Shown piece by piece: positions 23,515 to 31,851 of a DNA stretch of 34,037 bases. The translations under genes were made by a program, and so were the position numbers. The DNA is from Thermoplasmata archaeon (lineage in GTDB: Archaea > Thermoplasmatota > Thermoplasmata > GCA-020350865), in contig CP070751.1 of assembly GCA_020348445.1 (NCBI GenBank), positions 2,924,852-2,958,888 on the forward strand, given 5' to 3'. Under the pieces are notes generated by a model. That model ran no database searches. It saw only the letters and a program-made list of their open reading frames with translations, and was not told the origin of the DNA. Positions within the stretch are counted from its first letter, which is position 1, and each line of letters begins with the position of its first letter.

Positions 23515-24258
23515 TTAAATGTATTGACCACCATCCACCTTGATAACTTCTCCAGTGATATGCCTGGCTCTCTCGCTGCAGAGGAAGGATACAACATTTG
23601 CTATATCCTCAGGAGTAGCGAGCCTGCCTAAAACAGTCTCATCAACGGCTGTTTTTATGAATTCTGGCGGTATAGATTTTGCCATCTCTGTCATAACCAT
23701 ACCTGGTGCAACAGCATTAACGTTTACATTGAACTTTCCTAGCTCCTTTGCTAAGGCTTTAGTAAGCGCGATCTCGCCACCCTTAGAAGCAGAGTAATTT
23801 GTTTGACCAAATTTGCCACGCAACCCGTTTATGGACGTAATATTCACGATTTTACCATACCTCTGATCCTTGAAAAAACCAGCCGCTAGCTTGTTGTATA
23901 TGAAGTATCCTTTCAAATTTACCGCGATAACTTGGTCCCATTCGTCTTCACTCATCTTCCAAATTACTCTATCACGAGTGATACCGGCATTGCATACAAG
24001 AATGTCTAATCGACCAAGATTATCAATAACCTTAGAGAACATTTTCTGTGCATCCAAATGGTTAGTTACATCTGCCTTAATTGCCAAGGCTTTCCTACCC
24101 AGCTTTTCGATTTGTTTAACTATCTCCTTAGCCTCTTTGTCATGCCTACGATAGTTAATAGCTACATTTGCACCATCCTCAGCTAGTTTTACTGCGATAA
24201 CTGCGCCTATGCCTAAGCTGCCGCCCGTCACAATGGCATTCTTACCATCTAGTTCCAA
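23515..24258 (-). CDS. Short-chain dehydrogenase/reductase, FabG-like (3-oxoacyl-CoA/ACP reductase family)
   Basis: About 247 residues, the standard FabG length, if started at the TTG at 24258 nine bases after GGAG. An ATG at 24330 would add 24 residues of unlikely sequence. TGGSLGIG binds the nucleotide; NAG at the end of strand 4; Ser in NITSINGL and YSASK give the Ser-Tyr-Lys triad. AINYRRH after the second strand suggests NADP(H) preference. In this place it may oxidise a 3-hydroxyacyl-CoA (for example 3-hydroxypimelyl-CoA) for the thiolase 12 bases downstream. BbsC/BbsD-type dehydrogenases of the toluene pathway are also in this family. Substrate undetermined. Confidence 0.88.
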   Translation of the reverse strand: MELDGKNAIVTGGSLGIGAVIAVKLAEDGANVAINYRRHDKEAKEIVKQIEKLGRKALAIKADVTNHLDAQKMFSKVIDNLGRLDILVCNAGITRDRVIWKMSEDEWDQVIAVNLKGYFIYNKLAAGFFKDQRYGKIVNITSINGLRGKFGQTNYSASKGGEIALTKALAKELGKFNVNVNAVAPGMVMTEMAKSIPPEFIKTAVDETVLGRLATPEDIANVVSFLCSERARHITGEVIKVDGGQYI

Positions 24259-24400
24259 AATATCATTCTCCAGCAAATTTAAAACCAGATAAACATGAAG
24301 TAATATTTTAAAATTGGGTTCCTCAATCATTTTTTACAATGATTACATGCAGAAATTCAGCAAAAATGGGGAGTTTTCCACTTAAATAATCCCTTATCTT

Positions 24401-25234
24401 TTAGGTCTTTAATCCTAGCAATTTCTCAGCATTTCTATATAGTATCTTCTCAATGGTTGTTTCTTTAAGACTTAGAGCACATACTGCATCGACATTTTCC
24501 TTAATACTCCCTACCCCTGGCCAATCTGATCCAAATATAACTTTATCAGCATTTTTCTCCAGCTCTGGAAAATATTGCAACAGTTTTTGAGGAGGCAAAC
24601 CACTGATCTCCATATACACATTTTTATGAACTCTTGAAAGAAAAAAAGCTCTATCATACCAGAAGCCACGTCCACTATGAGCCATAATAATCCTCAGGTC
24701 AGGGAAATCCGCTGCTACTTCATCAAGATGTAATGGATCTCCATATTTTAACTTAGAATTCTTGTATATTGATGAACCTGTATGGAACATAACCTGTATG
24801 CCAAGCTCAACAGCCTTCGAATAAAGTGAGTAGATCTTCCTCTGATTCGGGAAGAAATGTTGATAGGATGGATACAGCTTCAAGCCCTTAAATCCCATCC
24901 CCTCAACACAATTTTCCAATACCTTTTCAGGGTTAGAAGTTGTATTTGGATTTATAGAGGCAAAGGGTATGAACCTTTTCCGTCCTTTACAAAAATTTTG
25001 GACGTAGCAGTTTGGTACTACACCTGTTGTTAGAGGAGAGTCTTCTGCTAGGACAACAGCATATGCTACACCCTCTTTTACTAGATATTTTTCCAATCCA
25101 TCAGGATTCATGACATCTTCGAAATTCTCAAAAAGGTAGGGGTTCCTCTCTTTAAGATATTCTATTATCCATGGATGCCAATCCTTTTTTCTGCCAATGT
25201 GAAGATGAAAATCGATGACATTGCCTGTATACAC
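24401..25234 (-). CDS. Amidohydrolase-2 family metal-dependent TIM-barrel hydrolase/decarboxylase
   Basis: 277 residues. The metal-binding HxH is in DFHLHIG (His10, His12), later His in MFHTGSS and MAHSGRG, and the Asp in FGSDWPG. These are the amidohydrolase-2 positions, shared by ACMSD and resorcylate-type decarboxylases and by lactone hydrolases. The Glu found before HxH in many decarboxylases is Asp here. The GTG start at 25234 has GGAG eight bases before it, overlapping the end of the ring-opening hydrolase gene region (stop 25248), so it is likely co-transcribed. It might decarboxylate a substituted aromatic acid feeding the pathway or hydrolyse a ring-derived lactone. No specific substrate can be assigned. 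Confidence 0.82.
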   Translation of the reverse strand: MYTGNVIDFHLHIGRKKDWHPWIIEYLKERNPYLFENFEDVMNPDGLEKYLVKEGVAYAVVLAEDSPLTTGVVPNCYVQNFCKGRKRFIPFASINPNTTSNPEKVLENCVEGMGFKGLKLYPSYQHFFPNQRKIYSLYSKAVELGIQVMFHTGSSIYKNSKLKYGDPLHLDEVAADFPDLRIIMAHSGRGFWYDRAFFLSRVHKNVYMEISGLPPQKLLQYFPELEKNADKVIFGSDWPGVGSIKENVDAVCALSLKETTIEKILYRNAEKLLGLKT

Positions 25235-25247
25235 AGAGATAGCTCCA

Positions 25248-26384
25248 TTACTTAGTCTTTTTTGGCCTTGGTAGAACTGCCTCGATTAGCTCATCATCGA
25301 ATGGATGTCCCTCTGCTAGCAATCTTCGATATTTCACAAAATCTATGACATCCTTGCCAGTTAGCTTTCTATTGTTAAAGGCATGAAAACCAAGGAATGC
25401 CTCAGTTGCCATGTTGGCTGCGAGCCAATGTCGATTTGCGAGCTTTGTTTGGTCCCAAAAGAACTTCTTTTTCATTCTTATGCCATCAATGGATTTTATT
25501 AGGCAGCCAGGCATGAGATTGGTATAAGTCCAAACCATATCGTTCACTGCTTTATCTAAGAGTTCAAAATCTGTTGGAGTAGATTTCATAAACTCCTTCG
25601 CTTTGTTCAATTCCTCTCCTTTGAGAAATTCACCGTAAACAATCTCACCATCCTCTACATATCTATCAGTTACAACCATTGGATTTCTCACGAATTTCTT
25701 ACCCTGCTTCAAAACAGGTTCTACCCTGCTAATGAGACCAACTCGCTTCATCTTGTATGCAGACCATAACTCACAAGAGATGCAGTTCCACATTGCATCC
25801 TCTATTCCTAAATACCATGGGAGAAAATCTGTTGAACCACCATCAGGTGCAGAGCCATGTCGAGGCCCAGCTTGACCAAATAATGCTAGATCTGATGAAA
25901 CGGCGAGATCACAGGCCATACCAATTTCCTGTCCACCAGCGACGCGCATTCCATTCACACGGCAGATGGTTGGTTTTTTACAGCCAAGGATTGCATCTAC
26001 CATAGCATTGAACAGATCCATGTAGTTACCATATTCGTTTGGTTTACCACTGTAATATTCTGCATATTCTTTTGTGTTTCCTCCAGTGCAAAATGCTTTG
26101 TCTCCCACGGCTGTAAATATAGCTGCCACCACGCTACGATCCATCGATGCTCTGTGAAAACCTGCAATTACGCCTTTTACCATTTCTGTAGTATATGAAT
26201 TGTATTGACTTGGATTGTTTAATATAATCCATGCGGAGTTCAAACCATCAACAGTGTTTCCTTCAGGATCAATAACTGGTTTCAATTCATAGATTATGCT
26301 AGGGGGTTCACGACTGAAATATTGGTCGCCCCATAAATCATGATTCTTCAATTCACTATCTCTAGGTAACCATTCTAAGGTCAT
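25248..26384 (-). CDS. bzdY: 6-oxocyclohex-1-ene-1-carbonyl-CoA hydrolase (ring-opening; BamA/BzdY/Oah)
   Basis: 378 residues of the crotonase superfamily with an extended N-terminus. YFSREPPSIIYELKPV, NPSQYNSYTTEMVKGV, VGDKAFCTGGNTKEYAEYY, GQEIGMACDLAV and GSAPDGGSTDFLPWYLG are segments I recognise as highly conserved in BamA/Oah, the marker enzyme of anaerobic aromatic degradation. It adds water and cleaves the alicyclic ring to 3-hydroxypimelyl-CoA. GGGAGG precedes the ATG. It is divergent from the had-dch pair, so all three ring-processing genes share one 160-base control region. The assignment is the firmest pathway marker in the window. Confidence 0.96.
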   Translation of the reverse strand: MTLEWLPRDSELKNHDLWGDQYFSREPPSIIYELKPVIDPEGNTVDGLNSAWIILNNPSQYNSYTTEMVKGVIAGFHRASMDRSVVAAIFTAVGDKAFCTGGNTKEYAEYYSGKPNEYGNYMDLFNAMVDAILGCKKPTICRVNGMRVAGGQEIGMACDLAVSSDLALFGQAGPRHGSAPDGGSTDFLPWYLGIEDAMWNCISCELWSAYKMKRVGLISRVEPVLKQGKKFVRNPMVVTDRYVEDGEIVYGEFLKGEELNKAKEFMKSTPTDFELLDKAVNDMVWTYTNLMPGCLIKSIDGIRMKKKFFWDQTKLANRHWLAANMATEAFLGFHAFNNRKLTGKDVIDFVKYRRLLAEGHPFDDELIEAVLPRPKKTK

Positions 26385-26438
26385 TTTAGTCCTCCCTTTA
26401 TATTAAAGGTTTATCTTAGGGCAGAATGATATAACATT

Positions 26439-26446
26439 ATTTATAT
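26439..26446 (-). promoter_or_regulatory. TATA-box-like promoter of the ring-hydrolase operon
   Basis: Minus-strand GATATAAATA lies 55-62 bases upstream of the hydrolase ATG; initiation would be near 26416. It is the left half of the divergent control region 26385-26544. A small CCTTTA-TAT-TAAAGG inverted repeat (26395-26409) overlaps the edge of the ribosome site and could affect translation. Confidence 0.5.
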
Positions 26447-26498
26447 CTTTTTTAAAAAACAACCATTTACATAAGGGATACAATACATTAAACAAATA

Positions 26499-26508
26499 AA
26501 ATTAAATA
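26499..26508 (+). promoter_or_regulatory. TATA-like promoter of the had-dch operon
   Basis: AAATTAAATA lies 37-46 bases before the plus-strand ATG at 26545. Initiation near 26530 would leave a very short leader containing AAAGGGAG. It is the right half of the divergent control region. Confidence 0.4.
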
Positions 26509-26544
26509 CCACTCTTACCATATCGCTGAGCCAAAGGGAGAGGC

Positions 26545-27717
26545 ATGAAAGCCGCAGTTTTATATGGGAAAGAAGAGCTGAATATAGTCTCAGATTTTGA
26601 AGATCCTGTCATGAAAAAAACCGATGTTCTTATCCAGTCAAAATTCGGAGGTTTGTGTAGCACTGATCGTAGTCTTTACCGTGGTTTTGTTCCGTTCAAA
26701 CCACCGTTGATCATTGGACATGAAATCGCTGGTGTAGTTAAAGATGTTGGATCTTCAGTTTCTGGTGTTGATATCGGTGACCATGTAATTATTCCACCTG
26801 TTTATCCCGGATGTGAGGATGAAACCTGCAACTCTTGTAGAGAGGGGCTAACAAATAGATGTAAAAAATCAGTGTTCATAGGACATGGTGTACATGGTGG
26901 CGATGCAGAGTTTATTGCTGTACCATCCAGGTATACATTTAAAATCAACGAAGATGTACCATTAGATGAGGCATGCATTATTCCAGATGCCGTCTCGACA
27001 CCATTTCATGCATTGAAGAGCAGGTCTGTCCCTGCACACATATTCCAGCACAGCTCAGATACTCATAAGTTGTTTGAGCATGACAGCCATTGGCTCCGAG
27101 GTAAAAATGTTGTAGTCTTTGGTGTCGGCGGTGTCGGAGGGCCTGCTGTAAATTTAGCTGCTCGTTATTTCCAGGCAAAAAATGTAGTTGCGGTAGATGT
27201 TTTTGACAAAAAACTTGAGCTTGCTAAAAAACTTGGCGCTACACACACTGTAAACTCTAAAGCATTTTTTGAGGAAAAAGGCATTACAACAAGAGAGTTA
27301 ACTGGTAGGGAGAAAGCTGAGGCGATCTCTGATTTATCTAAACATATCACGTCTCACCTATCAGAAGACAAATATCAGGTTGATGTTGTTGTTGACTGCT
27401 CCGGTGTCTCTGATACCTTTCCTGTTGCAGTTGAGGCAGCGAGCAAAAACCGAACCATTATACAAGTTGGATGGCCTCCAAAGCCTGTTAGTCAGTTCTT
27501 AAATCGAAAAATCATGGATAAATATCTTACAATTACTGGAACATGGGCATGCCCTATGAATGAGATGAAAGAAATTGTGATCGCTGTAGAAAACAAAGAA
27601 GTTGATTTGAACCTACTTGTAACGAACAAGGACTATACACTAGATAAGTTAGAAAACGCGATACATGACCTTGAAGCTGGTAAAATCCTTGGCAGGGCGA
27701 CTATTGCCATTGTTTGA
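26545..27717 (+). CDS. had: 6-hydroxycyclohex-1-ene-1-carbonyl-CoA dehydrogenase (Had/BzdX-like), zinc alcohol dehydrogenase family
   Basis: 390 residues of the medium-chain alcohol dehydrogenase family. Catalytic zinc region: Cys38 in GGLCSTD and His59-Glu60 in IIGHEIAG. Structural zinc: Cys90, 95, 98, 106. NAD site VFGVGGVGGPAV near residue 191. Two inserts, about 160-186 (HIFQHSSDTHKLF) and about 245-275, make it longer than common members. Assignment to Had rests on its place: it overlaps the dienoyl-CoA hydratase gene and is divergent from the ring hydrolase, the three consecutive steps of the benzoyl-CoA route. It would oxidise the 6-hydroxy product of Dch with NAD to the 6-oxo substrate of the hydrolase. 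The fold is certain, the exact substrate likely. Confidence 0.82.
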   Translation: MKAAVLYGKEELNIVSDFEDPVMKKTDVLIQSKFGGLCSTDRSLYRGFVPFKPPLIIGHEIAGVVKDVGSSVSGVDIGDHVIIPPVYPGCEDETCNSCREGLTNRCKKSVFIGHGVHGGDAEFIAVPSRYTFKINEDVPLDEACIIPDAVSTPFHALKSRSVPAHIFQHSSDTHKLFEHDSHWLRGKNVVVFGVGGVGGPAVNLAARYFQAKNVVAVDVFDKKLELAKKLGATHTVNSKAFFEEKGITTRELTGREKAEAISDLSKHITSHLSEDKYQVDVVVDCSGVSDTFPVAVEAASKNRTIIQVGWPPKPVSQFLNRKIMDKYLTITGTWACPMNEMKEIVIAVENKEVDLNLLVTNKDYTLDKLENAIHDLEAGKILGRATIAIV

Positions 27718-27734
27718 TAACTGGGGGTGAAATT

Positions 27735-28502
27735 TTGGAATATAAGACCATAGTTGTAGAAGAAAAGGATTTGATTGGTAGAATTACGTTTAATAGACAA
27801 CCCTTAAACATACTTAACATTGAGATGATGAAGGAAATAAATAAAGCATTAAAGGATTTTCAAAAGCAAAAGTTGAAGGTTCTTGTAATCAATGCAAATG
27901 GTAAGGCATTCTCAGCAGGTGTAGATGTATCAGATCATACAAAAGAAAAAGTAAAAGAGATGATACATGTTTTTCACGAGATTTTTACCAACCTCAGCAA
28001 GATTAAAGCTCCAACAATTGCTTTGGTCAATGGAGCAGCTTTGGGAGGAGGATGTGAAGTTGCCATTTTCTGCGATATGGTTATTGCTTCTGAAAAATCT
28101 AAATTTGGACAACCAGAGATCAAAGTAGGTGTATTTCCTCCAGTTGCAGCTGCCCTTTTTCCAAAACTTATGTGGTGTAAAAAGGCTTTAGAACTTATTA
28201 TGACTGGTGAAACTATACGTGCAAATGAGGCAAAGGAACTCGGGCTCGTAAATCATATCTTCCCTGTAGAGAATTTTGAGGAAGAAGCAGAAAAATTCAT
28301 AGCTGAGAAACTAGCAAGCAACAGCGTAGTTATTTTACAGCTGACGAAGCGGGCTTTCCTAGAAGGCGCTACGCAAAACTATACAGAGTCAATAAAAAAG
28401 ATTGAAGACATCTATCTAAATGAGCTTATGAAAACAAGTGATGCAAGTGAGGGGCTATCTGCGTTTTTAGAAAGGCGGCAGCCGATTTGGAAGAATAAAT
28501 AA
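27735..28502 (+). CDS. dch: Cyclohexa-1,5-diene-1-carbonyl-CoA hydratase (Dch/BzdW)
   Basis: About 255 residues, crotonase fold. GKAFSAGVDVSDHTKEKV, NGAALGGGCEVAIFCDMV and GQPEIKVGVFPPVAAAL are segments I associate with Dch rather than with general enoyl-CoA hydratases; the two Glu (GGGCE and QPE) needed for hydration are present. It adds water to the dienoyl-CoA made by benzoyl-CoA reductase, giving 6-hydroxycyclohex-1-ene-1-carbonyl-CoA. I start it at the TTG at 27735, a few bases after GGGGGTGA; a TTG at 27714 would overlap the had stop. It is the second gene of the had-dch operon and converges on the beta-oxidation operon, whose last stop is seven bases away. Confidence 0.9.
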   Translation: MEYKTIVVEEKDLIGRITFNRQPLNILNIEMMKEINKALKDFQKQKLKVLVINANGKAFSAGVDVSDHTKEKVKEMIHVFHEIFTNLSKIKAPTIALVNGAALGGGCEVAIFCDMVIASEKSKFGQPEIKVGVFPPVAAALFPKLMWCKKALELIMTGETIRANEAKELGLVNHIFPVENFEEEAEKFIAEKLASNSVVILQLTKRAFLEGATQNYTESIKKIEDIYLNELMKTSDASEGLSAFLERRQPIWKNK

Positions 28503-28509
28503 AAAATTT

Positions 28510-30549
28510 TTACTTACCTTTAAAGGTCGGTCTTCGTTTCATTACCACCGAATTCAACCCTTCTAAAGCATCTTCGGTTGAAAATATCTCGAGGAGATGA
28601 CTAAGCTCCAGTTCTAATCCCTCGTTTAAATTAAGATGACTACCTTCATCTATTATCTGGTTAGCGAGTTTTATTGCAATTGGAGCTTTGTAGGAGATAG
28701 TTTTTGAGATCTTTTTTCCAAGTTCGTTTAGTTCTCCCTCACCAGATAACATCCATTGAATGTTTGCATCAGAAAAATAGTTCTTGATTTTCTCAAAATA
28801 ATCAGGTAGCTCTACTTTACGTTCCATTGATTTTCTTAGCGTTTTTCCACTGCGTATAAGCTCCGATATTTTACTGTCTATCTCATCACTCGGCACAACA
28901 TATTCAACTAACCCTATTGATGCAGCTTTTTTTGCGTCAAGTATCTTGCCTGTGAATATCATATATTTTGCTAGTTCTTTTCCTATATATTGTGTGGTTC
29001 TCTGAGTGCCACCTAATCCTGGATAAATGCCTATACCTGTTTCAGGGAAGCCTATGCTACCTTTTTCAGATGCAATTATAGTATCTGCGGTGAGTGCTAT
29101 TTCAGCGCCACCCCCCAACGCTAGCCCGTCAATTTTTGCTATAACTAGTTTATCGGCCGTATCTATCTTGTTTAGAACTGTATGGCCATATCCCGTGAAT
29201 TTGCATATATCTTCAATCTTGTCTTCTTCTATCTTTTTGATGAAGTATTGTACATCTGCACCTGCTATAAATGATCTCCCAGCACCTTCTAGAACAATTG
29301 CTTTGACATCTGGGTTGTTATTTGCAATTGTGAACTGTTTATCTAGTTGCTGGATGACTTCCTCGTTTATTGCATTCATAGCCTCCGGTCTGTTAATAAG
29401 AATTCTTGCGATATTGTCTTTAATATCAAGATCAACATAGTTGAAGCTCCATTCTTCATTGTGCTTGTACTTTTGTTTTAATATGTTAGGTATCTTCAAC
29501 ATGGGATATTTTTTCACAAACATTGTGACGATTTCATATGATTGCTCGATTCCATATTTATTCATCATTTCAAATGGGCCTAAACTCCATCTAAGACCTA
29601 CCTTTGCTCCCCTATTTGTATCCTCAATGCTTGCTACATCTTCTTCTATTAGCATGCATGCGACTGTGAAAATTGCACCAAGAAGACGTTCTTCTATAGT
29701 ATCGCGCTTTGAAGCATCGACCGCTCCGCTTAAATCCCAAGGTTCTTGCTTCTCAAACTGTTGCTTTAAACAATTGCTAGGCAGGTAGAAATCACCTAGT
29801 TTATCTGCTAATCCAATCGTGGAATGATAAGCTATTGGGATTCCTGTAACATTCATCAATTTAAACGGACCCATGCCTATGTTGAAAACCTTTTTTGCCA
29901 CATCATCTATAGTTGGAACGTTAGCAACTCCCTCCTCAAGAAGCCTCGTAGCCTCGTTCAACCATGGTACAAAAAACCGGTTAACTGCAAACCCTGGGGA
30001 ATCCTTGACATGTATAGATACCTTGCCAATTTTTTTAGAAAAAATATCGGCAAGGGAAACGGTTTTCTGATTAGTATTATTGCCAGGTATGATCTCCAAC
30101 AATCGATTCATTGCTGGATGATAAAAGAAATGGAGACCAAGGAATCTATCACTAGAGTCGATTGATAAAGCTAGTTCTGTTATAGAAAAAGAAGATGTAT
30201 TAGACGCGAAAACGGTTTTATCTTCACAAATTTTATTTAAACGCTTGAAAAGATCTTTTTTAATATCTATATCCTCGAAAACAGCCTCTACCACAAGATC
30301 AGCATTTCTTACCTCATTCAAATCAGTAGTTCCACTTATGCGACTTAATATCTCCTTAGTTTGTTCTTGATTAAATATTCCACGTTCAACTGCCTTGGCT
30401 AATGTCTGCGTGATATTTGCTATTCCCTTTTGAACAAACCTATCTTCAACGTCAATCAAAACAACATCTATTCCTTCCTGCGCCACCTTCTGGGCAATAC
30501 CGCTTCCCATATTACCAGCACCAATAACTCCAATTTTTTGAATCTTCAT
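28510..30549 (-). CDS. Bifunctional 3-hydroxyacyl-CoA dehydrogenase / enoyl-CoA hydratase (archaeal fusion)
   Basis: 679 residues with dehydrogenase first and hydratase second, opposite to bacterial FadB, the arrangement found in many Archaea. NAD site GVIGAGNMGSGIAQ at 7-20; SNTSSFSI; a catalytic-His segment GLHFFYHPAMNRLLEI in which the common HFFNP reads HFFYHP. A second helical domain (about 300-385) precedes the crotonase domain (about 395 on) with GRSFIAGADV, LGGGAEIAL and GFPETGIGIYPGLGGTQR; both catalytic Glu are present. It should hydrate enoyl-CoA and oxidise 3-hydroxyacyl-CoA, such as 3-hydroxypimelyl-CoA and crotonyl/3-hydroxybutyryl-CoA. It ends the minus-strand beta-oxidation operon, 36 bases behind the thiolase. 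Confidence 0.92.
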   Translation of the reverse strand: MKIQKIGVIGAGNMGSGIAQKVAQEGIDVVLIDVEDRFVQKGIANITQTLAKAVERGIFNQEQTKEILSRISGTTDLNEVRNADLVVEAVFEDIDIKKDLFKRLNKICEDKTVFASNTSSFSITELALSIDSSDRFLGLHFFYHPAMNRLLEIIPGNNTNQKTVSLADIFSKKIGKVSIHVKDSPGFAVNRFFVPWLNEATRLLEEGVANVPTIDDVAKKVFNIGMGPFKLMNVTGIPIAYHSTIGLADKLGDFYLPSNCLKQQFEKQEPWDLSGAVDASKRDTIEERLLGAIFTVACMLIEEDVASIEDTNRGAKVGLRWSLGPFEMMNKYGIEQSYEIVTMFVKKYPMLKIPNILKQKYKHNEEWSFNYVDLDIKDNIARILINRPEAMNAINEEVIQQLDKQFTIANNNPDVKAIVLEGAGRSFIAGADVQYFIKKIEEDKIEDICKFTGYGHTVLNKIDTADKLVIAKIDGLALGGGAEIALTADTIIASEKGSIGFPETGIGIYPGLGGTQRTTQYIGKELAKYMIFTGKILDAKKAASIGLVEYVVPSDEIDSKISELIRSGKTLRKSMERKVELPDYFEKIKNYFSDANIQWMLSGEGELNELGKKISKTISYKAPIAIKLANQIIDEGSHLNLNEGLELELSHLLEIFSTEDALEGLNSVVMKRRPTFKGK

Positions 30550-30585
30550 GGCTTAACACCTTTCCTTAAAACATTATTATTACAT

Positions 30586-31833
30586 TTAGTTGACTCTAAC
30601 TTCTAAAACAATAGCTGCACCAGTATCACCAGCCGCACAGCCGTCAAATAATCCATAGCCTCCACCTTTTTCTACTAACTCCTCAATAAGCTCCATAATT
30701 AGTCTTGCTCCTGTAGGGGCTTGTGGATGACCGTATATTAGAGATGAACCATAGTTATTCATATCCTTCCATTCAATATCCATTTCTCTGCAGAAATAGA
30801 TATCGTTTACAGCAAAGGGATTATGTGTTTTAATCGCATTTATATCTTTAATAGATAAATCTGTATTCTCAAGGGCCATTTTTGCAGCTGGGATTATTGC
30901 CATTGCCATATAGCCCTTTTTAGCTCTACCTTCACCATAAGATAAAACTTGGATTTCAATGTTCTTATTTTTACTCAGTTGTTTTGCCTTCTGTTTTGTA
31001 GTTACAATGATCCCACAGTTACCATCTGCTGGGTGAGTTTGAGTTCCGAAAGTAACTGTACCATCAGGATATACTGGTTTGAGTTTTTGAAGTCCTTCTA
31101 AGGTAGTTGGGTATATACCCTCATCTCCATCAACAGTAGCTATAACTTTGCGACCTTTTCTATCTTTAACTTCGATAGGAGTAATCATATATTTTTTCTG
31201 AAAAGCTCTATTTTTTTTTGTTGAATCTTGATATTGTTGATATCTTAAAAGTGTAAGTTTATCTTGCTCATCTTTACTTACCCCTATTTCTTTAGCAACA
31301 TTCTCAGCGGTTTCTATCATGGCATTCTTAGCATATGGATCATTACCAAAGTTATCCCAAACCCAACTCTCTTTATCCTGGGTTGCACCAGGGTTTTGGG
31401 GGTTTGGATAAACCAGAAGTGGGCCATTAGAACATCGATCTGCATATACTACAAGTACATTTTTCCGTAATCCAAATTCAATGCCTAAAGCAGCCAATTC
31501 AACTCCTCTTGCACCAGTTGCACATGCTTGTCCAATCATTGGGCCTGTGATATGGTCAGCACCAATCATACCAGCTAACCATGGTGTACCATAAAATGCC
31601 GAAAGCTGTGGTATTGTTATTCCAAAAATTAACTCATCAAATTCTTTAGGATTGATTTTTTTATCATTAAGAAATCTCTGCCCAATTTCAGCAGCAAATT
31701 GAATCGCGTGAAGGTTTTGGAAACTACCTTGCCATGTGCAAAATGGTGTACTCCAATAACCTCCGTAAGGAATATACACATCTTTGAAAGCTTTTTCTAA
31801 TCCTTGCTGCTTCATAGACTTATAATAACTCAT
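30586..31833 (-). CDS. Thiolase family acyltransferase (beta-oxidation thiolase)
   Basis: 415 residues. Nucleophile Cys104 in GQACATGARG; His in IKTHNPFAVND; GSSLIYGHPQAPTGAR, where the usual GHPxGxTG has Ala in place of the second Gly; and a second Cys in DGCAAGDTGAAIV in place of CxGGGxG. The catalytic set appears complete despite these changes. It should cleave 3-oxoacyl-CoA with CoA, for example 3-oxopimelyl-CoA to glutaryl-CoA and acetyl-CoA. It lies 18 bases behind EtfA and ahead of the dehydrogenase/hydratase fusion, giving a full beta-oxidation operon. GGGGAGGTG precedes the ATG. It is distinct from the DUF35-partnered thiolase at 22-23 kb. Confidence 0.9.
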   Translation of the reverse strand: MSYYKSMKQQGLEKAFKDVYIPYGGYWSTPFCTWQGSFQNLHAIQFAAEIGQRFLNDKKINPKEFDELIFGITIPQLSAFYGTPWLAGMIGADHITGPMIGQACATGARGVELAALGIEFGLRKNVLVVYADRCSNGPLLVYPNPQNPGATQDKESWVWDNFGNDPYAKNAMIETAENVAKEIGVSKDEQDKLTLLRYQQYQDSTKKNRAFQKKYMITPIEVKDRKGRKVIATVDGDEGIYPTTLEGLQKLKPVYPDGTVTFGTQTHPADGNCGIIVTTKQKAKQLSKNKNIEIQVLSYGEGRAKKGYMAMAIIPAAKMALENTDLSIKDINAIKTHNPFAVNDIYFCREMDIEWKDMNNYGSSLIYGHPQAPTGARLIMELIEELVEKGGGYGLFDGCAAGDTGAAIVLEVRVN

Positions 31834-31851
31834 AAAAACACCTCCCCTTTT

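Noticed and set aside
24325..24344. AATCAT/ATGATT inverted repeat upstream of the short-chain dehydrogenase
   Set aside because: A 6-bp AT-rich stem of this kind is expected by chance in such sequence.
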